64,000 nt of DNA from Mimachlamys varia (lineage: Eukaryota > Mollusca > Bivalvia > Pectinida > Pectinidae), in the NCBI GenBank assembly GCA_947623455.1, contig OX392536.1:11961282-12025281 (forward strand). The letters run 5' to 3'. A program made the translations under genes and the position numbers. Shown here in pieces: positions 1 through 12,032 of the stretch. Positions within the stretch are counted from its first letter, which is position 1, and each line of letters begins with the position of its first letter. Below the pieces are notes generated by a model. It saw only the letters and a program-made list of their open reading frames with translations, was not told the origin of the DNA and did not search any database.

Positions 1-1570
1 TTATACATATATGACTTGTCCTATAAATTATACATATATGACTTGTCCGATTAGTTATACATATATGACTTGTCCGATAAGTTATACATATATGACTTGT
101 CCGATAAGTTATACATATATGACTTGTCCGATAAGTTATACATATATGACTTGTCCTATAAATTATACATATATAACTTGTCCGATTAGTTATACATATA
201 TGACTTGTCCGATAAGTTATACATATATGACTTGTCCGATAAGTTATACATATATGACTTGTCCTATAAATTATACATATATGACTTGTCCGATAAGTTA
301 TACATATATGACTTGTCCGATAAGTTATACATATATGACTTGTCCGATAAGTTATACGTATATGACTTGTCCGATAAGTTATACATATATGACTTGTCCG
401 ATAAGTTATACATATATGACTTGTCCGATAAGTTATACGTATATGACTTGTCCGATAAGTTATACATATATGACTTGTCCTATAAATTATACATATATGA
501 CTTGACCGATAAATTATACATATATGACTTGTCCGATAAGTTATACATATATAACTTGTCCGATTAGTTATACATATATGACTTGTCCGATAAGTTATAC
601 ATATATGACTTGTCCGATAAGTTATACATATATGACTTGTCCTATAAATTATACATATATAACTTGTCCGATTAGTTATACATATATGACTTGTCCGATT
701 AGTTATACATATATGACTTGTCCGATTAGTTATACATATATGACTTGTCCGATAAGTTATACATATATGACTTGTCCGATAAATTATACATATATGACTT
801 GTCCGATAAGTTATACATATATGACTTGTCCTATTAGTTATACGTATATGACTTGTCCGATAAGTTATTTTATACGACTTGTCCGATTAGTTATACATAT
901 ATGACTTGTCCGATTAGTTATACATATATGACTTGTCCGATAAATTATACATATATGACTTGTCCGATTAGTTATACATATATGACTTGTCCGATAAGTT
1001 ATACATATATGACTTGTCCTATAAATTATACATATATGACTTGTCCGATAAGTTATACATATATGACTTGTCCGATAAGTTATACATATATGACTTGTCC
1101 GATAAGTTATACATATATGACTTGTCCTATAAATTATACATATATAACTTGTCCGATTAGTTATACATATATGACTTGTCCGATTAGTTATACATATATG
1201 ACTTGTCCGATAAGTTATACATATATGACTTGTCCGATAAGTTATACATATATGACTTGTCCGATTAGTTATACATATATGACTTGTCCGATAAGTTATA
1301 CATATATGACTTGTCCGATAAGTTATACATATATGACTTGTCCTATAAATTATACATATATGACTTGTCCGATTAGTTATACATATATGACTTGTCCGAT
1401 AAGTTATACGTATATGACTTGTCCGATTAGTTATACATATATGACTTGTCCGATAAGTTATACATATATGACTTGTCCTATAAATTATACATATATGACT
1501 TGTCCGATAAGTTATACATATATGACTTGTCCGATAAGTTATACATATATGACTTGTCCGATAAGTTATA
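1..1570 (+). repeat. 27-bp satellite array, left block
   Basis: About 58 head-to-tail monomers of 27 bp; the window starts inside the array. Each monomer carries TTATACATATATGACTTGTC followed by a variable seven bases, most often CGATAAG, CGATTAG or CTATAAA. Because 27 is nine codons, the plus strand reads as a nonapeptide repeat (MTCPISYTY) for long distances, interrupted only where a variant monomer turns TGT into TGA (near 504). A divergent monomer near 869 has lost part of the ATACATATA core. There is no signal peptide, unique amino-terminus or splice context, so I read it as a satellite, not a gene. The array resumes after the 519-bp insertion. Confidence 0.97.
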
Positions 1571-2089
1571 TAGGGATTGAACGGCGTTTTTTAATTTTCA
1601 TGCCGGTATGAATGCAAAGCGGTTACATCCATATTGCATGAAGCCCGCTAGGGCTTCATGGTCAATATGGATGTAACCGATTTGCATTCATACCGGCATG
1701 AAAATTAAAACAACGCCGTTCAATTCATATATTTACATTTTTACTACTGAACAATTGTCTAATTTATTTTCTTATTTATTGAACAACTGGTTAATCAACT
1801 GCGTTTGTTATTGCGCCGTCCTTTAAACGAAAAAGGCGGAACAGCCACAATTTGCGAAAAAATGGCGCCAATAATCTACCGTAGTCATTTGAACGTTTGA
1901 CGCGGGGGCGTTCTCCATGCTATCCGAAGCGGAGCCGTAAGACTCCCATTGAACAAGACTAATTTATTACGTCATAAGTAATTCACGTGAATGGATGTAT
2001 TCATACTGTATTCATGATGTATTCATAGTCTAGTGTTTGTTGTTTTCAGTTGGTATGTTCATATAGAGAAGAAACAATCAGAATGTAAA
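1571..2089. mobile_element. 519-bp insertion splitting the 27-bp satellite
   Basis: Non-satellite sequence lies exactly between two parts of the 27-bp array. The left part ends in TATA (1567-1570) and the right part restarts with TATA (2090-2093), so removing the insert plus one TATA restores a normal monomer. This looks like an insertion with a 4-bp target duplication. The outermost ends are not inverted repeats of each other. The first third is a large palindrome (separate entry); the remainder (1725-2089) is unique, with short CG-rich patches such as GACGCGGGGGCG near 1899 and three repeats of GTATTCAT around 1997-2025. There is no coding sequence. The family is unknown to me. Confidence 0.75.
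1576..1724. repeat. 149-bp near-perfect palindrome (foldback)
   Basis: The left arm 1576-1646 starts ATTGAACGGCG and ends CATGAAGCCC. The right arm 1651-1724 is its reverse complement, ending CGCCGTTCAAT, around a 4-base centre GCTA. The arms differ by one substitution and two small indels. It could form a long hairpin and resembles a foldback MITE. No separate target duplication is visible at its own ends, so it may be one part of the 519-bp insertion. Confidence 0.93.
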
Positions 2090-5000
2090 TATACATATAT
2101 GACTTGTCCGATAAGTTATACATATATGACTTGTCCTATAAATTATACATATATGACTTGTCCGATAAGTTATACATATATGACTTGTTCGGTAAGTTAT
2201 ACATATATGACTTGTCCGACAAGTTATACATATATGACTTGTCCTATAAATTATACATATATGACTTGTCCGATTAGTTATACATATATGACTTGTCCGA
2301 TAAGTTATACATATATGACTTGTCCTATAAATTATACATATATGACTTGTCCGATTAGTTATACATATATGACTTGTCCGATTAGTTATACATATATGAC
2401 TTGTTCGGTAAGTTATACATATATGACTTGTCCGATAAGTTATACATATATGACTTGTCCTATAAATTATACATATATGACTTGTCCGATAAGTTATACA
2501 TATATGACTTGTCCGATTAGTTATACATATATGACTTGTCCTATAAGTTATACATATATGACTTGTCCTATAAATTATACATATATAACTTGTCCGATTA
2601 GTTATACATATATGACTTGTCCGATTAGTTATACATATATGACTTGTCCGATAAGTTATACATATATGACTTGTCCGATAAGTTATACATATATGACTTG
2701 TTCGGTAAGTTATACATATATGACTTGTCCTATAAATTATACATATATGACTTGTCCGATTAGTTATACATATATGACTTGTCCGATTAGTTATACATAT
2801 ATGACTTGTTCGGTAAGTTATACATATATGACTTGTCCGATAAGTTATACATATATGACTTGTCCTATAAATTATACATATATGACTTGTCCTATAAATT
2901 ATACATATATGACTTGTCCTATAAATTATACATATATGACTTGTCCGATAAGTTATACATATATGACTTGTCCGATAAGTTATACATATATGACTTGTCC
3001 TATAAATTATACATATATGACTTGTCCTATAAATTATACATATATGACTTGTCCTTTAAATTATACATATATGACTTGTCCGATAAGTTATACATATATG
3101 ACTTGTCCTATAAATTATACATATATGACTTGTCCTATAAATTATACATATATGACTTGTCCTATAAATTATACATATATGACTTGTCCGATAAGTTATA
3201 CATATATGACTTGTCCGATAAGTTATACATATATGACTTGTCCGATAAGTTATACATATATGACTTGTCCTATAAGTTATACATATATGACTTGTTCGGT
3301 AAGTTATACATATATGACTTGTCCGATAAGTTATACATATATGACTTGTCCTATAAATTATACATATATGACTTGACCGATAAATTATACATATATGACT
3401 TGTCCGATAAGTTATACATATATAACTTGTCCGATTAGTTATACATATATGACTTGTCCGATAAGTTATACATATATGACTTGTCCGATAAGTTATACAT
3501 ATATGACTTGTCCTATAAATTATACATATATAACTTGTCCGATTAGTTATACATATATGACTTGTCCGATTAGTTATACATATATGACTTGTCCGATAAG
3601 TTATACATATATGACTTGTCCGATAAGTTATACATATATGACTTGTCCGATTAGTTATACATATATGACTTGTCCGATAAGTTATACATATATGACTTGT
3701 ACGATAAGTTATACATATATGACTTGTCCTATAAATTATACATATATGACTTGTCCGATTAGTTATACATATATGACTTGTCCGATAAGTTATACATATA
3801 TGACTTGTCCGATAAGTTATACATATATGACTTGTCCGATAAGTTATACATATATGACTTGTCCTATAAATTATACATATATAACTTGTCCGATTAGTTA
3901 TACATATATGACTTGTCCGATAAGTTATACATATATGACTTGTCCTATAAATTATACATATATGACTTGTCCGATAAGTTATACATATATGACTTGTCCG
4001 ATAAGTTATACATATATGACTTGTCCGATAAGTTATACGTATATGACTTGTCCGATAAGTTATACATATATGACTTGTCCGATAAGTTATACATATATGA
4101 CTTGTCCGATAAGTTATACGTATATGACTTGTCCGATTAGTTATACATATATGACTTGTCCGATTAGTTATACATATATGACTTGTTCGGTAAGTTATAC
4201 ATATATGACTTGTCCGATAAGTTATACATATATGACTTGTCCTATAAATTATACATATATAACTTGTCCGATTAGTTATACATATATGACTTGTCCGATA
4301 AGTTATACATATATGACTTGTCCTATAAATTATACATATATGACTTGTCCGATAAGTTATACATATATGACTTGTCCGATAAGTTATACATATATGACTT
4401 GTCCGATAAGTTATACGTATATGACTTGTCCGATAAGTTATACATATATGACTTGTCCGATAAGTTATACATATATGACTTGTCCGATAAGTTATACGTA
4501 TATGACTTGTCCGATTAGTTATACATATATGACTTGTCCGATTAGTTATACATATATGACTTGTTCGGTAAGTTATACATATATGACTTGTCCGATAAGT
4601 TATACATATATGACTTGTCCTATAAATTATACATATATGACTTGTCCGATAAGTTATACATATATGACTTGTCCGATTAGTTATACATATATGACTTGTC
4701 CTATAAGTTATACATATATGACTTGTCCTATAAATTATACATATATAACTTGTCCGATTAGTTATACATATATGACTTGTCCGATTAGTTATACATATAT
4801 GACTTGTCCGATAAGTTATACATATATGACTTGTCCGATAAGTTATACATATATGACTTGTTCGGTAAGTTATACATATATGACTTGTCCTATCAATTAT
4901 ACATATATGACTTGTCCGATTAGTTATACATATATGACTTGTCCGATTAGTTATACATATATGACTTGTTCGGTAAGTTATACATATATGACTTGTCCGA

Positions 5001-7378
5001 TAAGTTATACATATATGACTTGTCCTATAAATTATACATATATGACTTGTCCTATAAATTATACATATATGACTTGTCCTATAAATTATACATATATGAC
5101 TTGTCCGATAAGTTATACATATATGACTTGTCCGATAAGTTATACATATATGACTTGTCCTATAAATTATACATATATGACTTGTCCTATAAATTATACA
5201 TATATGACTTGTCCTTTAAATTATACATATATGACTTGTCCGATAAGTTATACATATATGACTTGTCCTATAAATTATACATATATGACTTGTCCTATAA
5301 ATTATACATATATGACTTGTCCTATAAATTATACATATATGACTTGTCCGATAAGTTATACATATATGACTTGTCCGATAAGTTATACATATATGACTTG
5401 TCCGATAAGTTATACATATATGACTTGTCCTATAAGTTATACATATATGACTTGTTCGGTAAGTTATACATATATGACTTGTCCGATAAGTTATACATAT
5501 ATGACTTGTCCTATAAATTATACATATATGACTTGACCGATAAATTATACATATATGACTTGTCCGATAAGTTATACATATATAACTTGTCCGATTAGTT
5601 ATACATATATGACTTGTCCGATAAGTTATACATATATGACTTGTCCGATAAGTTATACATATATGACTTGTCCTATAAATTATACATATATAACTTGTCC
5701 GATTAGTTATACATATATGACTTGTCCGATTAGTTATACATATATGACTTGTCCGATAAGTTATACATATATGACTTGTCCGATAAGTTATACATATATG
5801 ACTTGTCCGATTAGTTATACATATATGAATTGTCCGATAAGTTATACATATATGACTTGTACGATAAGTTATACATATATGACTTGTCCTATAAATTATA
5901 CATATATGACTTGTCCGATTAGTTATACATATATGACTTGTCCGATAAGTTATACATATATGACTTGTCCGATAAGTTATACATATATGACTTGTCCGAT
6001 AAGTTATACATATATGACTTGTCCTATAAATTATACATATATAACTTGTCCGATTAGTTATACATATATGACTTGTCCGATAAGTTATACATATATGACT
6101 TGTCCGATAAGTTATACATATATGACTTGTCCTATAAATTATACATATATGACTTGTCCGATAAGTTATACATATATGACTTGTCCGATAAGTTATACAT
6201 ATATGACTTGTCCGATAAGTTATACGTATATGACTTGTCCGATAAGTTATACATATATGACTTGTCCGATAAGTTATACATATATGACTTGTCCGATAAG
6301 TTATACGTATATGACTTGTCCGATAAGTTATACATATATGACTTGTCCTATAAATTATACATATATGACTTGACCGATAAATTATACATATATGACTTGT
6401 CCGATAAGTTATACATATATAACTTGTCCGATTAGTTATACATATATGACTTGTCCGATAAGTTATACATATATGACTTGTCCGATAAGTTATACATATA
6501 TGACTTGTCCTATAAATTATACATATATAACTTGTCCGATTAGTTATACATATATGACTTGTCCGATTAGTTATACATATATGACTTGTCCGATAAGTTA
6601 TACATATATGACTTGTCCGATAAGTTATACATATATGACTTGTCCGATTAGTTATACATATATGACTTGTCCGATAAGTTATACATATATGACTTGTCCG
6701 ATTAGTTATACATATATGACTTGTCCTATAAATTATACATATATGACTTGTCCGATAAGTTATACATATATAACTTGTCCGATTAGTTATACATATATGA
6801 CTTGTCCGATAAGTTATACATATATGACTTGTCCGATAAGTTATACATATATGACTTGTCCTATAAATTATACATATATAACTTGTCCGATTAGTTATAC
6901 ATATATGACTTGTCCGATTAGTTATACATATATGACTTGTCCGATAAGTTATACATATATGACTTGTCCGATAAGTTATACATATATGACTTGTCCGATT
7001 AGTTATACATATATGACTTGTCCTATAAATTATACATATATGACTTGTCCGATTAGTTATACATATATGACTTGTCCGATAAGTTATACATATATGACTT
7101 GTCCGATAAGTTATACATATATGACTTGTCCGATAAGTTATACATATATGACTTGTCCTATAAATTATACATATATAACTTGTCCGATTAGTTATACATA
7201 TATGACTTGTCCGATAAGTTATACATATATGACTTGTCCGATAAGTTATACATATATGACTTGTCCTATAAATTATACATATATGACTTGTCCGATAAGT
7301 TATACATATATGACTTGTCCGATAAGTTATACGTATATGACTTGTCCGATAAGTTATACATATATGACCTTTTCGGTA
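2090..7378 (+). repeat. 27-bp satellite array, right block
   Basis: About 196 further monomers of the same 27-bp satellite, ending where the repeat decays at GACCTTTTCGGTAC. Monomer variants (TTCGGTAAG, CTATAAATT, CTTTAAATT, ACGATAAG, ATACGTATATG) act as markers and reveal higher-order duplications. Long open frames exist on the plus strand (713 codons from 3395) and on the minus strand (733 codons, initiating at 7417 in unique flanking DNA and reading ICITYRTSH repeats). These follow from a stop-free 27-bp unit and are not supported as genes. Confidence 0.97.
2340..6322 (+). repeat. Higher-order duplication inside the 27-bp satellite (2160-bp offset)
   Basis: The order of monomer variants in about 2340-4135 is repeated in about 4500-6322. 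The offset is 2160 bp (80 monomers), rising to 2187 bp after one extra monomer near 6100. Rare markers recur at exactly 2160 bp: CTTTAAATT (3054 and 5214) and TGTACGATAAG (3698 and 5858). I noticed only a few differences, for example TATCAATT at 4892 against TATAAATT, and TGAATTGTCC at 5827 against TGACTTGTCC. A smaller 14-monomer (378-bp) duplication is nested at 3913-4140 and 4291-4518. A further block near 205-567 reappears at 6073-6435. Confidence 0.9.
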
Positions 7379-8221
7379 CATTTCGAGCGAATGATAGACC
7401 GCGGTTCCGTCTTCCATTGCTTTAGATCTCCGACAACTATGTGATAGCGAATTGACATGGGGTCAAATGTCAAAGGGTGTTCCCGTCCCATTTCACCGAT
7501 CGACATGTACACTTCAAGTTGTTAAAAGCAGACACATGTAGCGGTATACACTCCCAGTGAAGTCATCTAAAAATGTTTATCGAATATTTAAGAATAAAAA
7601 AGACATTTATATTAGATGAATAAATATATTGAATACATCGTTATTTCGTGCGGAAGAAAACGACGTTATTTTCTACCTCTGAACCTGTATAGCGGTTCTG
7701 ACTGGTTTGACTTCCGGTACAACTTCCGGTTCAGTTTTATCTTAAGATATACCAGTAAAATGTTTCTTATGTTAGTCGTGACAGGAGTCACGTACGCACG
7801 TATGTTTATAACTTTCCATCGCCTCATTGGTCAAATCTGTCCCTATGTATTTCACGCATTATAAGAACAGACATGATTACAGCTTCACAGCGTTGACAGG
7901 CGGATATCTGGAGTCCGGGAGATCTCCATACTTATATACATATTTGAATCAAAGTCGAGATATATATAAAGAGGAGGGTAATTAGCGGGGATCATTCATG
8001 TAAATATTACATATATACTTCATGTCTTAGTTAATCATTACAATTGATAAAACACACAAGGTCAAAAAGTATAAAAATAGAAGGTCATGATCATATCGCC
8101 TGAAAAAAAACATGTTAACAAACATAAACGTATCAGACAGCAAATATTGATTCAAAAAGAAAGAGGAAGAACTTTTTATCACAATAGTAATAGATTTCAC
8201 AATTAATATGTATCTATTATG
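7379..8221. other. Unannotated AT-rich flank of the satellite
   Basis: Unique-looking DNA between the 27-bp array and the foldback complex. An 82-codon open frame (7616-7864, plus) has no recognisable motif and no signs of coding use. I see no other feature. Confidence 0.5.
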
Positions 8222-8330
8222 GCCCTGTTGAGAGGGCACTATTGCCTCAAAGTATGGTCGAGGGATGGGATAGTGCCTGAGCCGAAGGCGAGGGCAATAT
8301 CTCATCACGAGACCATATTATGAGGCATTA
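8222..8330. mobile_element. Truncated hairpin copy with inverted core
   Basis: Starts GCCCTGTTGAGAGGGCACTA, matching the start of the hairpin at 8595. Its central ~58 bases (about 8257-8314) are the reverse complement of the centre of that second hairpin (about 8628-8685). Its right half stops at TGAGGCATTAG instead of continuing to the expected GTGCCCTCTCAACAGGG. The simplest reading is a related hairpin whose core has flipped and whose right end is cut off where the large outer palindrome begins. Confidence 0.8.
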
Positions 8331-9027
8331 GTACATCACGTGACTGAAAACTGCCTTCCCATTGGCAACACACAGGGGTACTATGAAGCGATAGTGCCCG
8401 CTCACCCGGGCACTATCAAATTTGGCGCGATGTTCAACGTGAATCTATTATGACGTCACTATTAAGTTACGTCATTATTACGTCGTGTTACTGTTCTGCT
8501 AGAAAATGGCTGACTCTGGAAACGACCAAAAGCTGGCCATGGTCTGGCACAATAAAACGAGTTTTGGTGTATAAGTGTGTATTTAAATGGAAGAGCCCTG
8601 TTAAGAGGGCACTATTGCCTCAAAGTATTGTCTCGTGATGAGATAGTGCCCTCGCCTTCGGCTCGGGCACTATTCCATCCCTCGATATTACTATGAGGCA
8701 ATAGTGCCCTCTCAACAGGGATACATAGTGTCCTCAAAACAGGACCATAATGGGTTTAGAACATCGCCCTTTAATTTAAATACATATACAGCAAAACTCG
8801 TTTTATTGTGATATACCATTGCCAGCTTTAGGTCGTTTCCAGAGTTAGCCATTTTCAAGCAGAACAGTAGCACGACATAATAGTGGCGTAACTCAATAGT
8901 GACGTCATAATAGATTTACGTTGAACATCGCGCACAATTTGATAGTGCCCGGGTGAGCGGGCACTATCACTCCATAGTACCTATGTGTGTAGCCAATGGG
9001 AAGGCAGTGTTCGGACACGTGATGTAC
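8331..9027. mobile_element. ~700-bp foldback element with ~258-bp arms
   Basis: The left arm (8331-8588) begins GTACATCACGTG. The right arm (8770-9027) is its diverged reverse complement, ending CACGTGATGTAC. Each arm contains a smaller palindrome (ATAGTGCCCGCTCACCCGGG and its complement) and one TGACGTCA site (8451-8458 and 8900-8907). The loop holds a second hairpin (8596-8720). Total architecture is a palindrome within a palindrome, typical of foldback or non-autonomous DNA elements. No coding capacity. I do not recognise the family name. Confidence 0.88.
8596..8720. repeat. 125-bp inner hairpin
   Basis: The left stem CCCTGTTAAGAGGGCACTAT pairs with the right stem ATAGTGCCCTCTCAACAGGG. 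A central stem-loop of GGGCACTAT-type arms flanks CTCGCCTTCGGCTC. It sits in the loop of the larger foldback. Confidence 0.9.
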
Positions 9028-9978
9028 TAAATATATTTCATCCGATTATCGTATTCCCAGTTTGTGTGCAAACGATCAAAATCGGTAAAAACAGCAATGT
9101 CAAATTACATCGTAACGCATAATCAGTGTATTTATTGTATAAGAAAGTTGGAAACAGTTTCATCATTGATACTAAATAGATTACACCTGTTTACATAGCT
9201 GTCGTGACCTGTGGCGGTCACTTAAAAACGTAGTCATCTTCTCATTAACGGACATTGCTCCTATTTGAGTAGACCCCGGGGCCGGGCTTGGTGACGTCAC
9301 ACTGGCGACGCTACAGCTCCATCTAGTGGTATTTAGGTTGGTACAGCTCGTTGAGTTTCTGATGCATTCGGCCTATTACATGGATATGTGAGTGAGACAC
9401 GACATTAGCGTTAACCCAACATCTCCTTGGTGTCTAGACGCCGTAAACGAATCAGCCTCACACCTATTATATAAGTAATAGCTGGTCGTCCAGTCGGATA
9501 TGTCCGCGTTGGAAAATAATCGTTATTTACATTGCACGCCACACGTGATTTACACAACCTCTGGTGCGTGTCAGTGGACCCGTGTGACTGACACTAAACC
9601 TGACTGCACTAAAGGGCACTGGCAGTAGGTCCAGGGAATAATTTATTAATTTCCTGGCAATACAAAGGGTTTGTATTGTTACATGAGCCAGACACCCGTG
9701 GTATATAGGGACGTTGACTGGGTAGCAATTTTGATCATGAAAATCTCGGCATCACCACCACGTGATGTCACATGACAGCAGAGAAGTCCTTAATTTTGTT
9801 TGCCCAAAAAAATATATATATATACCTGAACAAAATATGTATTGAAGCATAATGGGGCGAGGCTGTTGTAATTTGTGTGTAGTATATTTTACAATGTCAA
9901 AATGACCTTATTTGTAATTATGCATCACGAGGAACGCATATCGAGAAAAGTACTCACGTGGAAAGCCTGAATAGATAC
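9028..9978. other. Unannotated stretch with one short hairpin
   Basis: No gene seen. A perfect 9-bp stem with a 3-base loop lies at 9658-9678 (CAATACAAA, GGG, TTTGTATTG). A short TA-dinucleotide run lies near 9811-9825. Otherwise unremarkable. Confidence 0.5.
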
Positions 9979-10246
9979 TGCGGCTAATATGTGCTATTTC
10001 GTTATTTCGTTTTTTTTCGCCGCGAAATAACGATAATTATCCTTTTTTCGTCCCGCTAAATGGCGTTCTTTCGCAGCGACAGAACGAAATAACGAAACTA
10101 TGTAACGCGAAATAACAAAAACATGAAGTCGCTGTTTAGCGAATCGAAATACCTCGCCCCGATGTTTATCGTTATTTTGCCCCGCCGTGTATCGTGTATG
10201 CATTATTTCGAAATAAGTAAACGACACATATCGGCCACCATACAGT
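9979..10246. mobile_element. Degenerate inverted-repeat element rich in CGAAATAACG
   Basis: The left end GCGGCTAATATGTGCTATTT and the right end (reverse complement GTGGCCGATATGTGTCGTTT) form imperfect terminal inverted repeats of about 30 bp. The interior has several copies of CGAAATAACG in both orientations, giving many small hairpins. An 86-codon minus-strand frame (9994-10254) is an accidental product of this sequence. Probably a MITE. I could not identify a target duplication. Confidence 0.6.
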
Positions 10247-10362
10247 AGAGACACGGTACACTTCCTTTACAAAGTCATACCAGCCTCGGGTTTCTTAAAT
10301 GGTACGGGATACTAATCAAATTTTTAATAATACACAAAACATCCTCGGTATTTTCATATATA

Positions 10363-10464
10363 TGAAGCAGTAGCCGAGCGGGCTAAACCCGAGACATTTT
10401 ATACATGTCCCTATATTCAACTTCGAAGGTTCGATACCTGTTCGAATCAGGTTTTTTTTTTTTT
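10363..10464 (+). mobile_element. tRNA-derived SINE-like head with pol III boxes
   Basis: A canonical A box TAGCCGAGCGGG lies at 10371-10382. A T-arm with perfect 5-bp stem lies at 10436-10452 (ACCTG, loop TTCGAAT, CAGGT), preceded by a second B-box-like GGTTCGATACC at 10429-10439. It is directly followed by a run of 13 T (10452-10464), a strong pol III stop. Box spacing suits a class II (Leu/Ser-like) tRNA. There is no 3' acceptor strand, so it is not a functional tRNA; a tRNA pseudogene or SINE head is most likely. Confidence 0.7.
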
Positions 10465-10764
10465 GACAAGCGATCCGTTTATCTACGTCATTGATATACA
10501 TATTTATCAATCTTACAATTCCCCGTTAACAAGAGGCCCAGAGGGCTTTATCGCTCACCTAGATACATTGGTTCATGTGTTTAGGTAATCATGGTGAAAT
10601 ATTTTCAAAACCATCCCGTGGAAAGGGACAGACTCAAATACCAATCATTGAAGCACATCTGTATAAATTAAAAGTTTGGTTAACGGGTGGGTATTTCTAT
10701 TTTCAACCGAGAAACTAGGTGCTATGGGCTGAGACCAGACCCTTACATCAATGTTAACGTTATT

Positions 10765-11310
10765 ATCATGATTGTGTTCGTCTCTTCATGCCCAGCAACT
10801 GTATAGTTTTGGGGTGGGAATTCTGCAAGGGCGTGGCAGATCCTGGGATCAAATCTATGTCATGACTGTGATCATCTCTTTATGCAAAGCAATTGTATAT
10901 AGTTTTGGGTGGGGATCTCAATCGTTTAAAAGTTATGACTCAGAAGTAAAGTCTGCAAGGGCATGGCATATCCCGAGACTAATCATAATATCATGCTTAT
11001 GATCGTCTGTTCATGCTCAGTAACATTGTATATATAGTTTGGGGTGGGGATTTTAACTGTTTAAAAGATATGACTTAGAAGTTTAGTCTGCAGTTGCATA
11101 GCAAACTTTGAAATCAAATCTTAAGTCATGTTTGTGATTGTCTCTTTATGCCCAGCAGTTGTATATATAGTTTTGGGATCGGGATCTCAACCGTCTAAAA
11201 GTTATGACTCCGGAGTTAAGTCTAAAAAGGCGTGTTTGACCGTGAGTAAAATCTAAAAAATCTAAGACTGTGATCGTCTCTTAATGTCAAGCAATTGTGT
11301 ATATAGTTTG
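10765..11310 (+). repeat. ~133-bp imperfect tandem units (about four)
   Basis: Successive units share TGATCGTCTCTTTATGC, GTATATATAGTTTTGGG and AAAAGTTATGACTC. They are diverged from each other, hence an old internal structure of the dispersed element. Confidence 0.75.
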
Positions 11311-11711
11311 GGGGTTACAATTTATGTAGAATCTGTTACCCTTCCACAAAGAATGTTTCTAGCCTGCTTTGGTTCAAATCCATTCAGTACTTTATGATAA
11401 GTAGCAACTCAAAAGGTTTTACCTCTATTTCCCCTATCGGGCCCCAGCCCCTACGGACCCAGGGGGCCAGGGTCATCATTTATGCAAAATCTGTTTGTTG
11501 TCTCCAAAGAATGTTTCTGACCAAATTTGGTTCAAATCCATTCAGTACTTTATGATTAGTAGCGTCTTAAAATGTTTTACCTCTATTTCCCCTATCGGGC
11601 TCCGCCCTTACGGACCCAGGGGGCCAGGTTCAACATTTATGCAAAACCTGTTTGTTGTCTCCAAAGAATGTTTGTGAACAAATTTGTTTCAAATCCATTC
11701 AGTACTTTATG
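11311..11711 (+). repeat. ~158-bp tandem units (about 2.7)
   Basis: Units share TTTATGCAAAATCTG, TCCAAAGAATGTTT, TTCAAATCCATTCAGTACTT and CCCCTATCGGGC. Spacing is 158 and 157 bp. The last unit continues at 12042 beyond the inserted transposon. Confidence 0.85.
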
Positions 11712-12032
11712 CATTCTCGATATCCAGGGGTTACGCTCACTTACGCTCTCTACCCCTCTGAAATAAGACACAACCACTGACAGGTTAAAAATCCTGACCA
11801 ATCGCTAGGCTGTAGGCATGCCTGTCCTTTGAAGATTACAAAGGAGCCGCTTCGAAGTTTGTCAATGTTTACCGTTGTATGACCACGATATTCGTTTGAT
11901 ATACATCAAAGAATCAAACCAGTCTTCTTGCCTCATCAACAAGGTGGCGCATACTGGAGCTTACAGTATTGCCACGACATATTCCAGGGGTGTAGAGAGC
12001 GTAGGTGAGCGTCACCCCTGGATATCGAAGAA
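11712..12032. mobile_element. 321-bp non-autonomous DNA transposon (MITE) with 9-bp target duplication
   Basis: Terminal inverted repeats of roughly 45 bp: the left end contains TCGATATCCAGGGGTTACGC and the right end is its complement with few mismatches. The flanks are the same 9 bases TACTTTATG at 11703-11711 and 12033-12041. Removing the element plus one duplicate restores the 158-bp unit (TACTTTATGATAAGTAGC), so the insertion event is explicit. There is no transposase. The 8-10 bp duplication length points to a hAT- or Mutator-type transposase supplied in trans (inference). Confidence 0.9.

Noticed and set aside
3395..5536. 713-codon plus-strand frame of MTCPISYTY repeats as a cysteine/tyrosine-rich protein gene
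   Set aside because: Any stop-free 27-bp monomer gives this. The frame has no leader, starts and ends at nonsense variants within the array, and overlaps equally long frames on other strands.
1..7378. CRISPR array
   Set aside because: Repeats are contiguous with no unique spacers, and the context is eukaryotic.
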